Assembly: GCA_900708905.1 (NCBI GenBank)
Contig: CAADRB010000016.1
Coordinates: 230,211 to 294,210, forward strand
DNA: 64,000 bases
Reading direction: 5' to 3'
Source of the DNA: Hymenolepis diminuta
Lineage: Eukaryota > Platyhelminthes > Cestoda > Cyclophyllidea > Hymenolepididae
Shown here: positions 1-13,508 of the stretch, piece after piece
Layout: the number at the start of each line of letters is the position of its first letter
Position numbering within the stretch: position 1 is the first letter of the stretch
Position numbers and translations under genes: made by a program
The notes under the pieces: model-generated
Databases searched by the model: none
What the model saw: the letters and a program-made list of their open reading frames with translations, nothing else
Told to the model about the DNA's origin: nothing

Positions 1-3000
1 TTAGGTGTTGCGATTCGACTCGCGTTACCAGTGCAGCGAGAGTCAGAATTGCACAATTCTAAAAGATGATGTTTAGAACACCCTCAACCTCCACGATGCC
101 ACTATTCGATAGGTGTAGTGTAGAAGAAAAAGACAGACTTACAACAATGCGATAATGATGAACCGATGATGCAGTGAGGGATTTCATCGGTCCAATTGCA
201 AATGAATCAAAGACTCCATTCTCAAGCCTGATTGAAATCTTCAGCAAATCTTCCTTTTCACAGCAATCTAATGCTATCTGTGAATCGGTGGTACCTTGGC
301 TAGATGGATTCTCTTCACACTGATCACACTCACTGGGATTGGATTCTGCTACGTGGTGATTTGTTTCGGGAAGATAGGCAGTCCATTGACTGGCCAGAGC
401 TCGGCGTTCTTCTTCAGAAAGAGCATCCAGATATGCAAAGATTAGTGTTCTAGCACTTTGCCGAATCTGAATATAATAAATGATGGGTTTTTGATAAACC
501 ACTTAAATGGAATTTAAGTAGACAAAATTGCCCTGTCCATAATAATAACTCCCAAACTTATTTAGGAAAGCGTTTTCCAAAAATAAATCGTAAATCATAT
601 CTGACGATAATATTGAATTCTACCAATTCCTTTATTAAACCAGACTCAACCATTCCACTCATTGGATGTGGGACAGTGGGCAACGAACAGTGACCTCCGA
701 CTACGTTGAGAATCAGGTTAACCATAGCACCACCAACGTGCTGAACTATCTGTAAAGTTCCGTCTTTTCTGAATATCACTTAACAACTGTCTGATCGTAA
801 ATGTCGTCAAGCGATGCCAACCGAAACCAAAATATCTACCTAAAAAATCATCTCCAAGTTTGCACAAAGAGTTGATTAAGGCAACTCCATGTGAATACTA
901 AACAGGGGTTAAACGAGAAAAAACCTATTCCCCACGTTAAAGAGAAATTATATAAGCTGTTTCTCGATGCTATCGACTTTTTGCAAATGAAATCGAAATG
1001 ATCACTACAAATTCAAGTATGATCAGCCAACTGGCACTCCTTTGTTTAGTAAGTGAGTGCTACGAACATATGAAAAAGGAATGAGTGTGAAATAACATGA
1101 AGTTATGCCATCCGCAGTATTCATATTAAACACAAAATGTTTGGACGTTCCTCAGGATTAAAAATTCCAAAATTCCCAGGTCCATTTATGAAGGATTTTG
1201 ATAGCGCCCACCTTGAGTAGAGGGTTAGAATCACGGAGCCTCCCAAGTGAATTCTGTCACTCCCTTTATCAGCCAGAATTAACAAATACGAGTGACAGTT
1301 ACGGCTACTGGGTGTGCGTTAATGATCAATGAACATGCGACCTCTGATTCAACAGAAAATAATTACTGCTTAAAAATGCATTTAGATGAAGAGCAAACAT
1401 ACGTGAATACACTTAGTCTGCCACCTAGCAAGGAGAGAATGAAGTCGCATTTGGCGCAAAAGACCGACAGAAGGGGGAGAAAATATCGAATGCTGAAGAA
1501 GAGTTTCAATTGGAATGGTCAAAGGAGGGAATATTTGCGACAATCTATCAGAGGGTGAACAGCTTAAAGCATCAGCAATAGCGATTAGAACAAGATAAAT
1601 AATTGTGTTAATCTTGGAGGAATAATGATCGTCAATAATGGTGGTGATTGTTTTATCATTCAAACCTAAAAAATAGGACTGATGTGATAGGAACAGTTAC
1701 AACCTACTTGGAAACTGTAAAGTAAGGAATCCAGCAATTGAAAGACATCCATACTGCGGTTTCTGAGGGCACGTTGATAGTTGTAAGGCCTCCAACATAA
1801 GCCCATCGTATTCGCCATTTGACCATGGATATATCACAGAGAGCAGGTATTTTAGAATATTTCCACAATCACGCAGACATAGTGGATTTTTAACTACACC
1901 ATTTTCTTTATCCTAAAAATTGTGCAAATAAGTAATTTACGTATTTCAATTCAGTAGATGTATTATTCATAAAAAACCTGGGGATTAACGGCATTGGCCA
2001 GAATGTTACTGATGATAGCTTCAGGATCAAAATGAAATACAAATGCAGCAGGTCCTCCAAACAAATTAGCTCCAACACTCTGGAGTACTAATGGAGGAAG
2101 GAAGGTCTTTCCAGCGGCACCACCTCGATTTCTGGGCATTAGTCGTCCGGGAGCTGTGCGATGAACAACACTGGCAGCCGAGGCACTCTGATTGGCTGGA
2201 CTGAAGGCCATCAAGGGAGTAGGAGGGGGAAGAGAACCAGTCACAAAGAGGTCAGAGCCTGTGTTAAAAAGCCTCATTGCCGTGGGACCAGTTTCAATCC
2301 TGAAAGGATGAATCAACCACCTATTACAATCTTTAAAATAACTACCAAGTAAAACAAATAAAAGATGAACAACCGCTCCAATTGGCCAGTGTGGATGTCC
2401 CAAATAGCCAATGAGCCATCGGTGGAGAGAACCAGGAGCATCATTTCGGCCAATCGCCAGCTGACAGCATGAACAGTTCCGGAAGTGTTGGCGGAACCAC
2501 CAGAAGCGGTTCTTGCCACAACAAGGGTGCGTTTGGAGTTTGGAGAAATGACACTCACTGTTCCATCATCCGCTGTAGTCAATACAATCCCCTGAAAAAA
2601 AAAGAATTACATCCTAATCTCTTCTACGTGCTCTTGTCATAGGCAAGGCAAAAATAAATCAGTGGCATGGTCAACCAAGGAATTAAATCAATGGGTCAGC
2701 AAACTCGCCGTTTGAATTTCTGAACAATTTTTTGTCCACAATATCCAGTGCTTATTGACCGGTTTTTTAAGTATAATGGCCGGTCTTCCCGCTTAAATTC
2801 TTCTTTTTTCTTCCAGGGATGAGAAAATAGAATGATAGTATATGACACTATGCAACTTACAAGATCTTGGCATAGCAGAGCTGAGATAACTAAAATCCTT
2901 AATCTGGCACAGCTTAATGAGCAGTCTTTGATCAAAGTTTACATTAGTAAGATTTTTAAGCGTTGCAATAGGTAATGTTAAACATCTCTGTGTCCGTTTA

Positions 3001-6000
3001 ACAGACGATGAAAGAAGTATTGTGTAGTATAATCTTTATTTACTCAAGATAAAGAAGTAAAAGAGTGAACTCATTCATTGACCATGGAAGTGAGGAAGTT
3101 TGAGCTGACGAAGCAATCCCGTTGAAGATAACAGAGGCTAAAAGACAGCTGGTAGAACTTGACCAGGTCCAAAATACATTATAGACAGGCATGGTGAACT
3201 GCTGGACATTCTCTCGAATTTTTTTAAACATTATTATTGCTGATTCCGCTCAACGATTTGGCGGTCACATCGCTATCTGTATTTTACTCCATTCATTATG
3301 GTGAATTCGTTGATCAGAAATCTGTTAATGTTCTGCGGTAAACAAATTCACCCAGGCAGCCTCTCTTTCAATCTCTAACTTTGGGCAGCTCAGCCCGGCT
3401 GCTAAGTGATGCTCAGGTGGAATTTTAGATATCCCAGCTAGTGGGGATAAGAGATGACAATCTTTTCCCAAATATTGGGGGGCGAATGGTATTGGTAATT
3501 CGGAGCGGAGGCGAAATGAATTTTAAAGCGACAATAGAAAAGGTCCCTATTGAAGAACCTTGTTGAATAAATGCAGAAGCGTAAGCAATGAGAGTAAGCC
3601 TAGTCTGAAATCTTACCTCATGGAATTTGCGATCCTAAAACCCAGAAAAAAAGCAATTATTTTTTTTGACTGGCACAAAAGCATACACAGAAATTTGACA
3701 GGAAGCCAAATTGAGTAACTTGACACATCTGAATGAAACCCACACAGGTTTCGTTTCTTGTGCACTAACTTATTGATTAATGATTTTCCACGTAATGAAA
3801 TCTTGCCACTGCTAAATTACTAACTAATCAGGAATCAATCAATTGAGTAACTCAGAATACTATATAAACATCTGTTACTTCTCAGATGAAGAGAATGGAA
3901 GCTGCAGTGTTACACGGTCTCATGAATTAATAAACCATTTCTCCTTATGGTTTATATACGCCGGGGTGACAAATATGCGGTCCTGGAATGAGTAATTAGC
4001 CATTCCAGGATTTAGGATCAGCGACTTTACACTTTTTGCAACGGAAAGCGTTAATCATATACCACACAAAGGCCGTCATATTTACAAGACTTCTAACTTC
4101 TTATCTTGAATCTAACTTAATACATTATTTCAATTGGAATACTAATTACGAATTCCGTGATTTCGAAAATGTAGACAAATATAAACCTTCGCTACTGAAA
4201 AGCAATATCTGCAACTACTATACAGGCTTCTTCATAGCTAAGCTTTGACTGAAGGGAATACCCCGAAATATTTAAGCTATAAAGGCCTTATTGATAAAGC
4301 GATGCCAATTACAATTCAGTTATGCAGAAATTGTCAAATCATGAGCAAAGTCTCCAAATTTCACAACTCGCTTCCCTTTCCTCAATAAATTTGTCAAAAC
4401 TATATCTTTGATACGACTTTTAACTTAATGAACATAATATTTCATACGAAATAGATTAGAATTACATTTCTAAATAAATCGGTACTAATACAAGGTGAAA
4501 ATAAAACATCTGAAACATTCATACTGTCAAATTCTGCCTAGTCGTATGCTTTTTCAGCTCCACATTTTGTTTGATTTGAATTCATTATAATTATCAGGTG
4601 ATTTCGACAAAACTGACTGTGGTGGCTATGTCATCACCCAAACAAAATTGATATGTACACTAAGAATGCTCAAACCAGCAAACATGTTGACATTTTTTGA
4701 AAGTAGAATGCCTTGTTATAAATTGAATAAGAATAATATAAATGTATAAATTATGCTTTACCCACGATTTTGTACAAATTGAAAGCTAAGAGGGTTAAAA
4801 TTTCTCATTCAGTTCTATACGTAAATTTATTCCAAAAGTGGTGGCAACATCGGCTTTCTTAAGTTTTGCAGATATTAAACGGAACCTTTTTGCGCAAGCC
4901 ATAACCTTAGGGACATCGTAAGCTTGTTGTAATAGCTTGTTGACAATTGAAAATGCGGAATCTACACTGCGAAAAGCAGTAGGACATCGACTACATACTT
5001 TGCAAACCTTGTTGTAATCCTTATAAAATAATGTATAAGGATTCATTTTATATGTGGATTAATACAAATAACGCATATTTCTGTTAAAAATTACCAGGAC
5101 GAATGTGTATAAGGCACCCATTAAAAGCACGAACGAAGCTCCCACTGAGGTTTATTTAGATACGCGTCCATCAGATAACTAGAGTTCAATGGAATATTTC
5201 GTTCATAATGCATATAAAAAATATCTATTTTGAAATAATTTTTGGTTTGAAATCTTTTGCATAGATAATAATGAACAAGATTTGAAATAAACACACAAAA
5301 TGATTAAATTCATACACAGACCTGCACATTTGTACATCAGGTACAGTACAGAATAGTTTTAAATTAAGGAAGACGGGTAATATTTAGAAGTCGAAAAAAA
5401 TGTCTGTTAAATAAGCCGTTCATTAATAATTTCAATGTGGTAGGAAGTGAAATCAAATACTTTCGGTACACTCCTCGTGCACCGGGATTACCGATTATCG
5501 GATTTCAACGGTCGCAGCAATTATTAGCTAACCAGATAGCCAATCAATTTATTCCTAATTCTTTAAAATTTTTAGCTGCAGGCCGTTTCACTCCCTTCTT
5601 CTGGCGTCTAAGACTGACTATCAGGAGTAATCCTTTTGAAAAGCGATATTGAAATAGCATTCTAACCCATAGATCACACATAAATTATACCAACTACACT
5701 AAAACAAATTATTCACTTGCGTTGAAAGTGTATTACTTAAGCAACATCATTATATAACACCCTCGGTTCAAGTACACGCACAAATGGGAAGATAACTCCG
5801 AAGTTTCCTGAAATCATCTATTCAAACGAGCAAGATATGAGAAGACTACGGCGCAATTATCAGCAGAGTCCCATTAAAGATCAGCAAACATGAGAAACTG
5901 ATATAAGACAATATCCTTCCAAGCTTTGGAAACTTCACCATAAAGAGTAGAGGGATGCAGGAGCTTGAATCCCTTTGGTTGATGAGAATAAAGAGAGGAC

Positions 6001-9000
6001 ATCTTGGAGCTATGGAACTGAACAAGTGCACAGGCAAAACAGAATGAAATTTAATATGTAAGATATAACATTATGTACCAAAGGGAGATTCGTTAAATAA
6101 TTTTATGAAATCACAGCGTGCACACGTTTTAGACGTATGTAACTCAACCACATTTAATTATTGCATCAAAGTACGTCTCACCTCGATTTACTTAAAAATA
6201 ATTAAGTTGTTACATTTAATTGTAGCAGGAAATAGTAATAACGTAATTTTTACTTACCGAAGAGAAAGGAGATTTCATTGGTCCAACAGTAAGGCTGATT
6301 ATAGGCCCAGCATGATTGTAAAATGTCCCCAGAGGTAAGGTCTCTTGTTCCTCTTTATTCAAAATGGCCTCCAAATCCCACATCCTAACAGCAAAGTCTT
6401 TACCACCCGATAATAAAAGGCCAGGCAAGAAGTCAGCCCTTTCCATAGTGAAGGAGAAGGGGTGAAGAAGACTGAGAACAGCTCCTTTGTGTGCTTTGAA
6501 TCGATGAATAGTGCTATTTGAAGTAGAGGAAATAATTATATCTCCGTCTGAAGTACCACGAATTAGGAGAGGAGGCAGGACCTTATGTCCGACGTTGGTC
6601 GAGAGATAAGCCAGAATACAGCAGGTCACCACTTCGTTGGGCGAATTAGTAGGCTAAATTAAAGGCGTAAATTCAGTTTTATTCAATTCAATATGTAAGA
6701 CGAGATAGCGAACCCTTGTATTCAGATATTAACCTTAAGCTGATGAAGACCATTTGTGGTAGCTGAAAATCTTCCCAGCTTGCGCCAACTAAAAGCTACA
6801 TAGCCTTAAAAGATAGAAATGGCATTAACACCCAATAGTTTAAGTGCTATCATTTCTAGATGTACGTTTTCTTCCATCATTCGATGAATTCAACGTGGTT
6901 AACCGAAATGCAGGATTGTAAAAATACCTTTCGGTCTTGAAAACCGATATTTACTGTAAATTTTAACCAATTGCCTTCAAAACTAAACTCTTACCGAAAA
7001 GAGAGCCCTAAAAAATCTCAATTCATGTGGAAGATTAAAAATATGAAATTGAAGGTAATCCTTCGCTCTTAAAAATTGACATTTGTTGCTACTTTCATCC
7101 AACTGTCTTCAAATCTAAGCTCCATTAAGGATTGGTCGACTTCAAATATCCCAACTCATAAAGCTAATTAATGGAGGAGCACCAATTGCAACTTCATTTT
7201 CAGGACCAAAATTTCCCAAGTATACTTCCTCCACCCTTAGAACATGCCACTTTTGAAAGCTACCAAAATAGTATTTTTAATCAAATAGGATGGAAAAAAA
7301 TAACATACTTACATTGAAAAATCCGGGTTCATTGGGAAAATTTTCGGTAATGTCTTGCCAAACTTCCGACAGCTTAGTTTGCATGAAAGGCTGTATTTCC
7401 AAAACGTATTTATCTATCGGAAAATGGTAAAAGTTAAAGATAAAATACGGATAAGGCATAGTGTATTGGTTTAAAATAAGTAATACCGATTTAACTGCTT
7501 ATCTACCAGATTAATTGAAAGAACATAGATATAAAGAACAAATGGTGAAAGGGCGAAGACAGTCTACTATCTATCTATTCAAATATTTCAAGTATTAAAA
7601 CATAAATTACGTGTAATTTCTTGTAAGAACAGCAAAAATAAGAAAAATGATTGAACAGATGACTATGTTACTAAAAAAACGAGCTTCGAATCATTTTTTC
7701 TAGCATAAAAAGCGGTATTTTATTACGAACACGGTCGTAAATCGTTATTTTAACACTTATGTATTAACCTCTGTATTAGATTGTCCTCTATTATGTGGCC
7801 ATTTGGGCCTATTGAATCAAAGGATGCTTGCACAAAATTGTTCTTTCTATCAAGATGTAAATTTGAATTCAGATTTGATCAGCGTAACCAGTACTACAAA
7901 TGATATTTGATAAGCATGTTTCACAATACATACATACCAGCCACTGCACAAAAGTTTGAATTTAACGACTACTTCCACAACCATTTGGCAAGTTAAAAAA
8001 ATGTTTAGTGAACTTTAGACATCATTTCTGACGATGAACTTGTTTAAAAAATCTGTAACAAGCTTGATGATTTATTTCAACCAGAACTCCCAAAAATGAT
8101 AAGAAAATTTGATTTATATATAATAACTGATTTGGTATTCAAATATTAATGTGTAAATTCACGTCCCATTGTGTCAGTAAATGAACTTAACACAGCCTTA
8201 AATTAATTGACTCTATTGGTATCGGTTTAATAATGAAATCTTATAAGCTTGATATTAGTCTTCCATAAAATCAAAAAATGATTACGAAATTTCACGAATG
8301 TAAGTCGCCGTTTTTGAAAGAAAAATATTTGATACCGTTTTCCAATTGATGCTAACTCACAACTGAAAACAAGAACGTCTTAAGGAAGAAAGACATTGAT
8401 CACTATCCGGAAACAAGAGATAGCTTATCAGGATTGAAAATGTCTAATTTCGTTCTCCACTACCCCAAATAAAAATAATATTGAAAACCATACCTATTCT
8501 TGGTGAAAATGTTTCCTTGATATTACTTTAATGGAGTAAATTAAATGCAGATGACAAAATTTAAAAAGGGATTCACCTGGATCAACCAACTGATCAGTAG
8601 TCAGACTCCAAACACAAAGCTGGCCGTCAGACCGACCGCATATGAACGCAGCAACAGAACTATCAGAAGCGCCGATACGAAACAGACCTGGTTTCGATAT
8701 TCTTGAGACAGGTATATATTGAAAGAGAGACCTAATTGGCTTTATCAAGTGCGGTTCATCATTTGCCTGAAAAATTCGATCGAGTAAACATTATTAAATA
8801 TTAACTTAACAAATTTAGGAGGCAGCATGTCCATATTTACTTTCAGCTTTACGACCAACTTAGTTTTTGAACTTGGAGCCTGGATACCGCCTCCTATCTT
8901 TGAAAAGATGCTAAAACAGAGAAAAGTCAGTTTTGGCAAAATATACTTGACCGGAAAATAAATAGACTATGAGGAAAACATACTCCTCTGAGAGGCGATA

Positions 9001-12000
9001 AATAAGGGCTTCGCCAATATTTGTGAATATGGCGATGTAATCACGACTGAAGAAACTTCCGCCAGTAAACTTCTCCCTCTTATTGGATTTATTTTGCACA
9101 GCTAGTGTTGAACAGTCATAAGCATCCAGAATCTACAAAATAGCAACAAGACCACAAAAAATGCGGATTTAAAGCATTTTGTGGGCCGAACATCGAAAAG
9201 ATTGACCTACTTACCCTCCATTCATCAACACAAATAAGAAGAACAAGACGAGGCAGCTGCTGACAACAGTGGATTTGAAGAATATTCGACTTTGTATCAA
9301 CCATTCTCGATTCGTGCTCGAAGTTAGTTGAGTTCTGTCACAGATAAATATATTTTATGGATAACTGATACATTAATAAAGGTGATATTTTGAATGTCTT
9401 ACAAGAGTTTCCTTCCCTGTTAGTGTCCATACCGTGACAACTGCAGAATTCGAAACACCAAGAACTACTTCCTCTAAAAGCATGTAATAAAAATAATTTT
9501 AAAGATCTATTATTTAAAAAGCGTCCTTGCCTACGACTACAAAATAGAGTTCAGCAAAATTCCAGTAGGGAAAAATAATCGTGCTAATATTTACGTGCGA
9601 AAATAAATGTTCTTTTTCTAAGTCCGCTAAAATAAACATATCACGGAGACTCTTGAACTGGAGAAAACTCGATTTAGAGATAACATAAGTGGTAGCGTAC
9701 AGGGCAACGGTAACACAATCGATATTCATTGGCGCCTATCCAACGCCAATCCTGCTTCGCGGTCCAAGGCAGTGAGTTTGGGGCTTACTTACCTGTAATA
9801 ACCAGTGTGACCTAATAAATTGAATATCTGAGGCGATCTCTTAAAACTTCGTCCCCTAGTTTGGATGAAGATATAAATTCCAAATAGCAAACCACCAGGA
9901 AACGTTAAAATGAGACATAAAAACCTCAATGAGCAATCTGGCATTAAAGGATCCCAGCTTCGACAGCAAAATATTAAGATGAGATAACAGTATCTTCGTA
10001 TGAAGACAGCAAATTCAACAGTTTATTAAAAACTGTTCTCCACATGCTAATTACATAGTCTCAGAGACTGGTTCAAATAACTTCTAAAGGGTCAAATCAT
10101 ATTGCTGTTGTGATAAAACTATAATTCAACGAAGTTGCTTGCATACTACTTTCTACTCGAAGCATCTGGTATAAAAGAAAGAAGTATTGGAAAACATTAC
10201 TGATCAATGCGTCCGTAAGACAACCATCATCAATCGACGGTCGCAAACCATCCACTTATTACGAGTTTATTTATTCGTAAGCAGCTTGTAACAGACAAGT
10301 CATCCAGACTACAATTCATTGCCGATTTGATCGACTTCATCAGCACTATTGAACCTCATATTTCGGATAAGCTACTAGAAAATAACGCGATCTAAACATC
10401 CAGCAACAATTTAAAAAACAACAAACTATAAAATTAAAAATTGTAAAAGCAAATGTAAACACATTAAACATAAAGGGAGATCTCTACAGTTAGGGGGGAG
10501 AGGAGGGCTAAGTTAATCATCAAGCACATCATACGGCCTAAACTCACTTGCTGCAACTACGCAAATATCGTCACTAGACTCCTCTGAAAGATTTTAGGAA
10601 AATTTACCAAATTTAAATTAGTAATAACAAACGAGTAAAATGTAAACATAATACCTTCCAAGTACATTATAGTAAGTACTGGCAGCATCTAACTTAGGTA
10701 GAGAGGAAGTAACCTGAATGAAAGCCTCCTATTCTACTACTCCCATTCATTAGCTTCACCAAATCCTATCCCGAAATTATCATAAGAACGTAAATACCTC
10801 AGACTTTCAACCACTGTGGCAAGTAGTTAGCAAGCTGTGGAATTACCTTAAACCGTTCCAGATTTTCGGTTAGTGGTTAAAAAACACGGACATTCAAACC
10901 ATATATTACTCATTACCATCATTTCACTTAATTTAGTTTCAACGGTAGATTACTATCTATTTTTGCCTTTACGATTACCTAAATATAAGAAATCAGACTA
11001 CCTTAGTCCAGAAAAGATCTCTGCTGGAAGTCTGAGTGGATAAATCGCGTTTTTGATCTCTGTATTGACCATCTAACGTATCTGTTGTAGTGAGAAATAG
11101 TTGTATAAAAACAACAATTTTGATAGAAATTAAGAACACGAAATGTCAAAAATTCCTCAAATATTGCAGTAATTTTACATATACGTTACAATCATGAGTT
11201 CTAATAGTTATGATGTTACAATGACATATGACGTATTATTAAGTGACAGGAGTCAAGGGCAATCAACTGAATGATTGGGTATAACGATGACCTTGAAATT
11301 AAACGCGAACTTGAAATATCAGAAAGCAGTGTTTCGAAAATTCTTAAAATAAAACAAATCAATTGACTATCTACCAAAACATGATTCAATGGATCAATAA
11401 TATAACATAATAATGGACCAATCAGAAACACTCACTCGCCTTCGTGTCGGTGGTGTAGCGGTGATACTTATGTCTCTCAAAGCAAAAATCAATGCATATT
11501 CGATGCTTAAAATGACCGCTAGAACTCATGAAGAGTGGTCTGGTGGAATAAGAATCACAAACAACAGAAACTGTATCTATTATCAAAGTAAGCTATGCAA
11601 ATAACTTTAAGATCTTTAACAATATATGGAACAGTTAGATTAATTCCAGTAATTGTTCAAAATGCAGCACTCCTCCTCATAAATTGTAATAAATTAGAAT
11701 AAATTCGATGAGAATATGAACCTAACGCCTGACCTACGTGAAGTACGCTAAAATCGAGGAAAATTTGTAATATGATAGCATTCAATACACTACTACAATA
11801 AGGACTTACGCTGCAGATGTGTATGAGTGAAAAGAGCAAAATCCTGTATCCAGTTTGGATGAGAATTTGAGGAAAGAACGTAGAGATTAGAGAGTTGCAT
11901 TGCATGCATAACAACGATGCATGGGTATTGGCCCGAACAGAAGAGCAGCCTTCCATCGGTGAATTTTGGTTGGAAAGACTGTAAATAAATAAAATTATGT

Positions 12001-12511
12001 CAAATAAAATATATTGGATTTGGCGTTTTGCGCCAAATAGCTTAACCAACCTTTATCCTGGTGTGCCGATAATTTTGGTCAATCCGAATATCCATACATG
12101 TTCCATCCTCCCAATTCCAAATGGCAAGTTCACTATAGCAAAAGGAGATCGTAAAAGTCCACTATGAATTTACAGTAATAATATCGTGTCAAAAAGTACG
12201 TACTTGGTGCTTGAATGACTAAAGAAGTATGAGTCGGATGGCTTTTCATCACATCGTGCATGTCCAAGATTTTTTATGGAACCAGTGTGACCAACGCACA
12301 TCCATTTCGGCGAAAACTAAATTGGTTAGACCGAAATTGTTAATACTTTATTTGTGGCGTCCAGATTCCAAATAATTAATTCACCACGTGAGTCGCCAGT
12401 CACGACTTCGGATAACTTTGGCGAGCATAGTATTTCAGTTATTTCATGTAATGGGCATTGTCTTGACCAAGATATAACAGGCACAACAACTGGACTGCAA
12501 GCCTTGAGCAT
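1..12511 (-). CDS. WDR7: WDR7 / rabconnectin-3 beta, WD-repeat protein (partial, runs off left edge)
   Basis: WDR7 pairs with DMXL proteins (rabconnectin-3) and controls V-ATPase assembly and vesicle acidification. Seventeen coding exons join in frame: 12347-12511, 12204-12316, 12051-12132, 11810-11978, 9403-9473, 9215-9334, 8984-9132, 8841-8910, 8577-8766, 7313-7413, 6258-6653, 2374-2591, 1978-2299, 1708-1912, 1403-1665, 143-466 and 1-58, giving at least 1005 residues. The start at 12511 matches the family N-terminus (VVVPVISWSRQCP, then GELIIWNLD at about 43-51). Family landmarks follow in order: VGHTGSIKNL, AIWNWEDG, DGRLLFCSGQYP, VVTVWTLTG, KFTGGSFF, LLLSGGKDFAVRMWDLE, GSLAIWDIHTGQLER, FHFDPEAIISNIL, LLARWQTKC and ARTLIFAYL. 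The C-terminal WD repeats lie outside the window. Introns range from 30 nt to 3.7 kb. Phases and order agree throughout, so the identity is secure; single splice sites are less so. Confidence 0.93.
467..1402 (-). other. WDR7 intron with an unexplained ORF
   Basis: This intron separates the LLARWQTKC exon from the ARTLIFAYL exon. It holds an open frame at 558-779 (minus, 73 codons) that is richer in G+C than the flanks. The two flanking exons already join in phase 0 in the order known for WDR7, so the ORF is not needed for the main transcript. Nothing else was recognised. Confidence 0.5.
2592..6257 (-). other. Long WDR7 intron (3.7 kb)
   Basis: No exon of WDR7 is needed here, because the flanking exons join in phase and in family order. 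It contains an 83-codon minus-strand ORF at 4795-5046 with protein-like composition but no family I recognise. Around 3930-3990 there is an AATAAA-rich stretch followed by a GGGGTGAC motif, which could be an old LTR and leader remnant. Otherwise it is AT-rich sequence. Confidence 0.5.
6654..8576 (-). other. Two WDR7 introns around the 7313-7413 exon
   Basis: The stretches 6654-7312 (659 nt) and 7414-8576 (1163 nt) are introns on either side of a 101-nt exon encoding KLSEVWQD. Nothing else was recognised. Confidence 0.6.
9474..11809 (-). other. WDR7 intron (2.3 kb)
   Basis: The flanking exons join in phase (CAG codon split 1/2) and in family order, so ORFs inside this stretch, such as 9514-9729 and 11216-11431, are taken as chance. 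No repeat was recognised. Confidence 0.6.
12317..12346 (-). other. 30-nt intron in WDR7
   Basis: The interval begins GTATTAAC and ends CCAATTTAG in the minus-strand sense. Removing it joins WNLDATNK to FSPKWMCVGHTGS, matching the order of the first two WD repeats in WDR7. It is the shortest intron supported in the window. Confidence 0.8.
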
Positions 12512-13508
12512 AATTAATCGTTAACGGATAAACGGTAACTTTCATACACGATGGAGTCACTCGAAAAGTTCTCTAAAGCCCTTTTAGCAATTAAAAACGC
12601 GCATTGACTATAACAAGTTAAAACAAAATTTTTCAATGTCGCGAAGCTTTTTTACCAAATTTCGTATCAATTTACAAATGAAAAACACCTTCAAAACAAA
12701 TTATTATTTTAAATTTTTAAGGGCAAAACTTTTATAATATTACAGCATTTTAAAACGCTTTTTTTCACTTGGTTTAAACATAGTTATTTCACAAAATATT
12801 CTTATTCAATTTTTGTTCTCATACTTACTTTAGCAATAGATATCCATTTACAGGAAATATTTTCATTCGTCTTATATTTGTATGCCAATATCAACCCACC
12901 CACACCATAATTATAATTCAGTTACCCTAATATGCAGTTAGCTTAGATAACCCAAGGGTAAGCTGGTTAAACACAGATAGTGTTTAAGGTATGTGTTTAA
13001 CATCAACTATAATTAACAGTCAAATTACTTGTATCTTTTTGGTTATTAGTTTCTAAATTCCTAAACTATTTATTTTCATCCCAATTCCCTAATCATATTG
13101 AACTTCATTCCTTGAAAATACAAATATGTTTAAACATTCGCTTCTTCCACCAATTATCAAATTTGTAATTCTTTTTATGCTTGCAGTTTCGGATAAGTGG
13201 CGACAGCTAAATGCTCGACTGTAGCAATGGCTGTCGTCTTATACTTCAATAAAGTACAACATTTTCAAACTACTTGGCAGCCTATTCTTAAATTTTCTAT
13301 TGGCTCATCTGCTCTCATAATAAAATAGCTATGTTACTGTACTGTAATCAGTTCAATAATAGTGAAATCACAACTCGATTGACTCCTTATTTCCACTCAA
13401 TAAGGTAAATTCGTGTTTCAAAGAAGGGTGTTAATACGACACTTTAAATTCCGCAAGAAAGTTACCTTAGAATTTATGTTTCCATGTGTCTTAAAATTTA
13501 TTTCAGCA
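12512..13508. other. Intergenic stretch upstream of WDR7
   Basis: This AT-rich stretch lies between the WDR7 start codon and the 3' end of the next minus-strand gene. It presumably holds the WDR7 promoter and 5' UTR. I see no gene, and could not place a TATA box or initiator with confidence. Confidence 0.4.
13497..13502 (-). terminator. Poly(A) signal of the 13.5-kb intronless gene
   Basis: AATAAA on the minus strand lies 6 bases beyond the TAA stop. The very short distance suggests a compact 3' UTR. Confidence 0.55.

Noticed and set aside
4795..5046. 83-codon minus-strand ORF with cysteines (CKVCSRCP)
   Set aside because: It lies in a WDR7 intron, has no recognised family, and no splice partners were found. 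It is noted under the intron only.
9514..9729. 71-codon minus-strand ORF as a WDR7 exon
   Set aside because: The exons at 11810-11978 and 9403-9473 join directly in phase and in family order, leaving no place for it.
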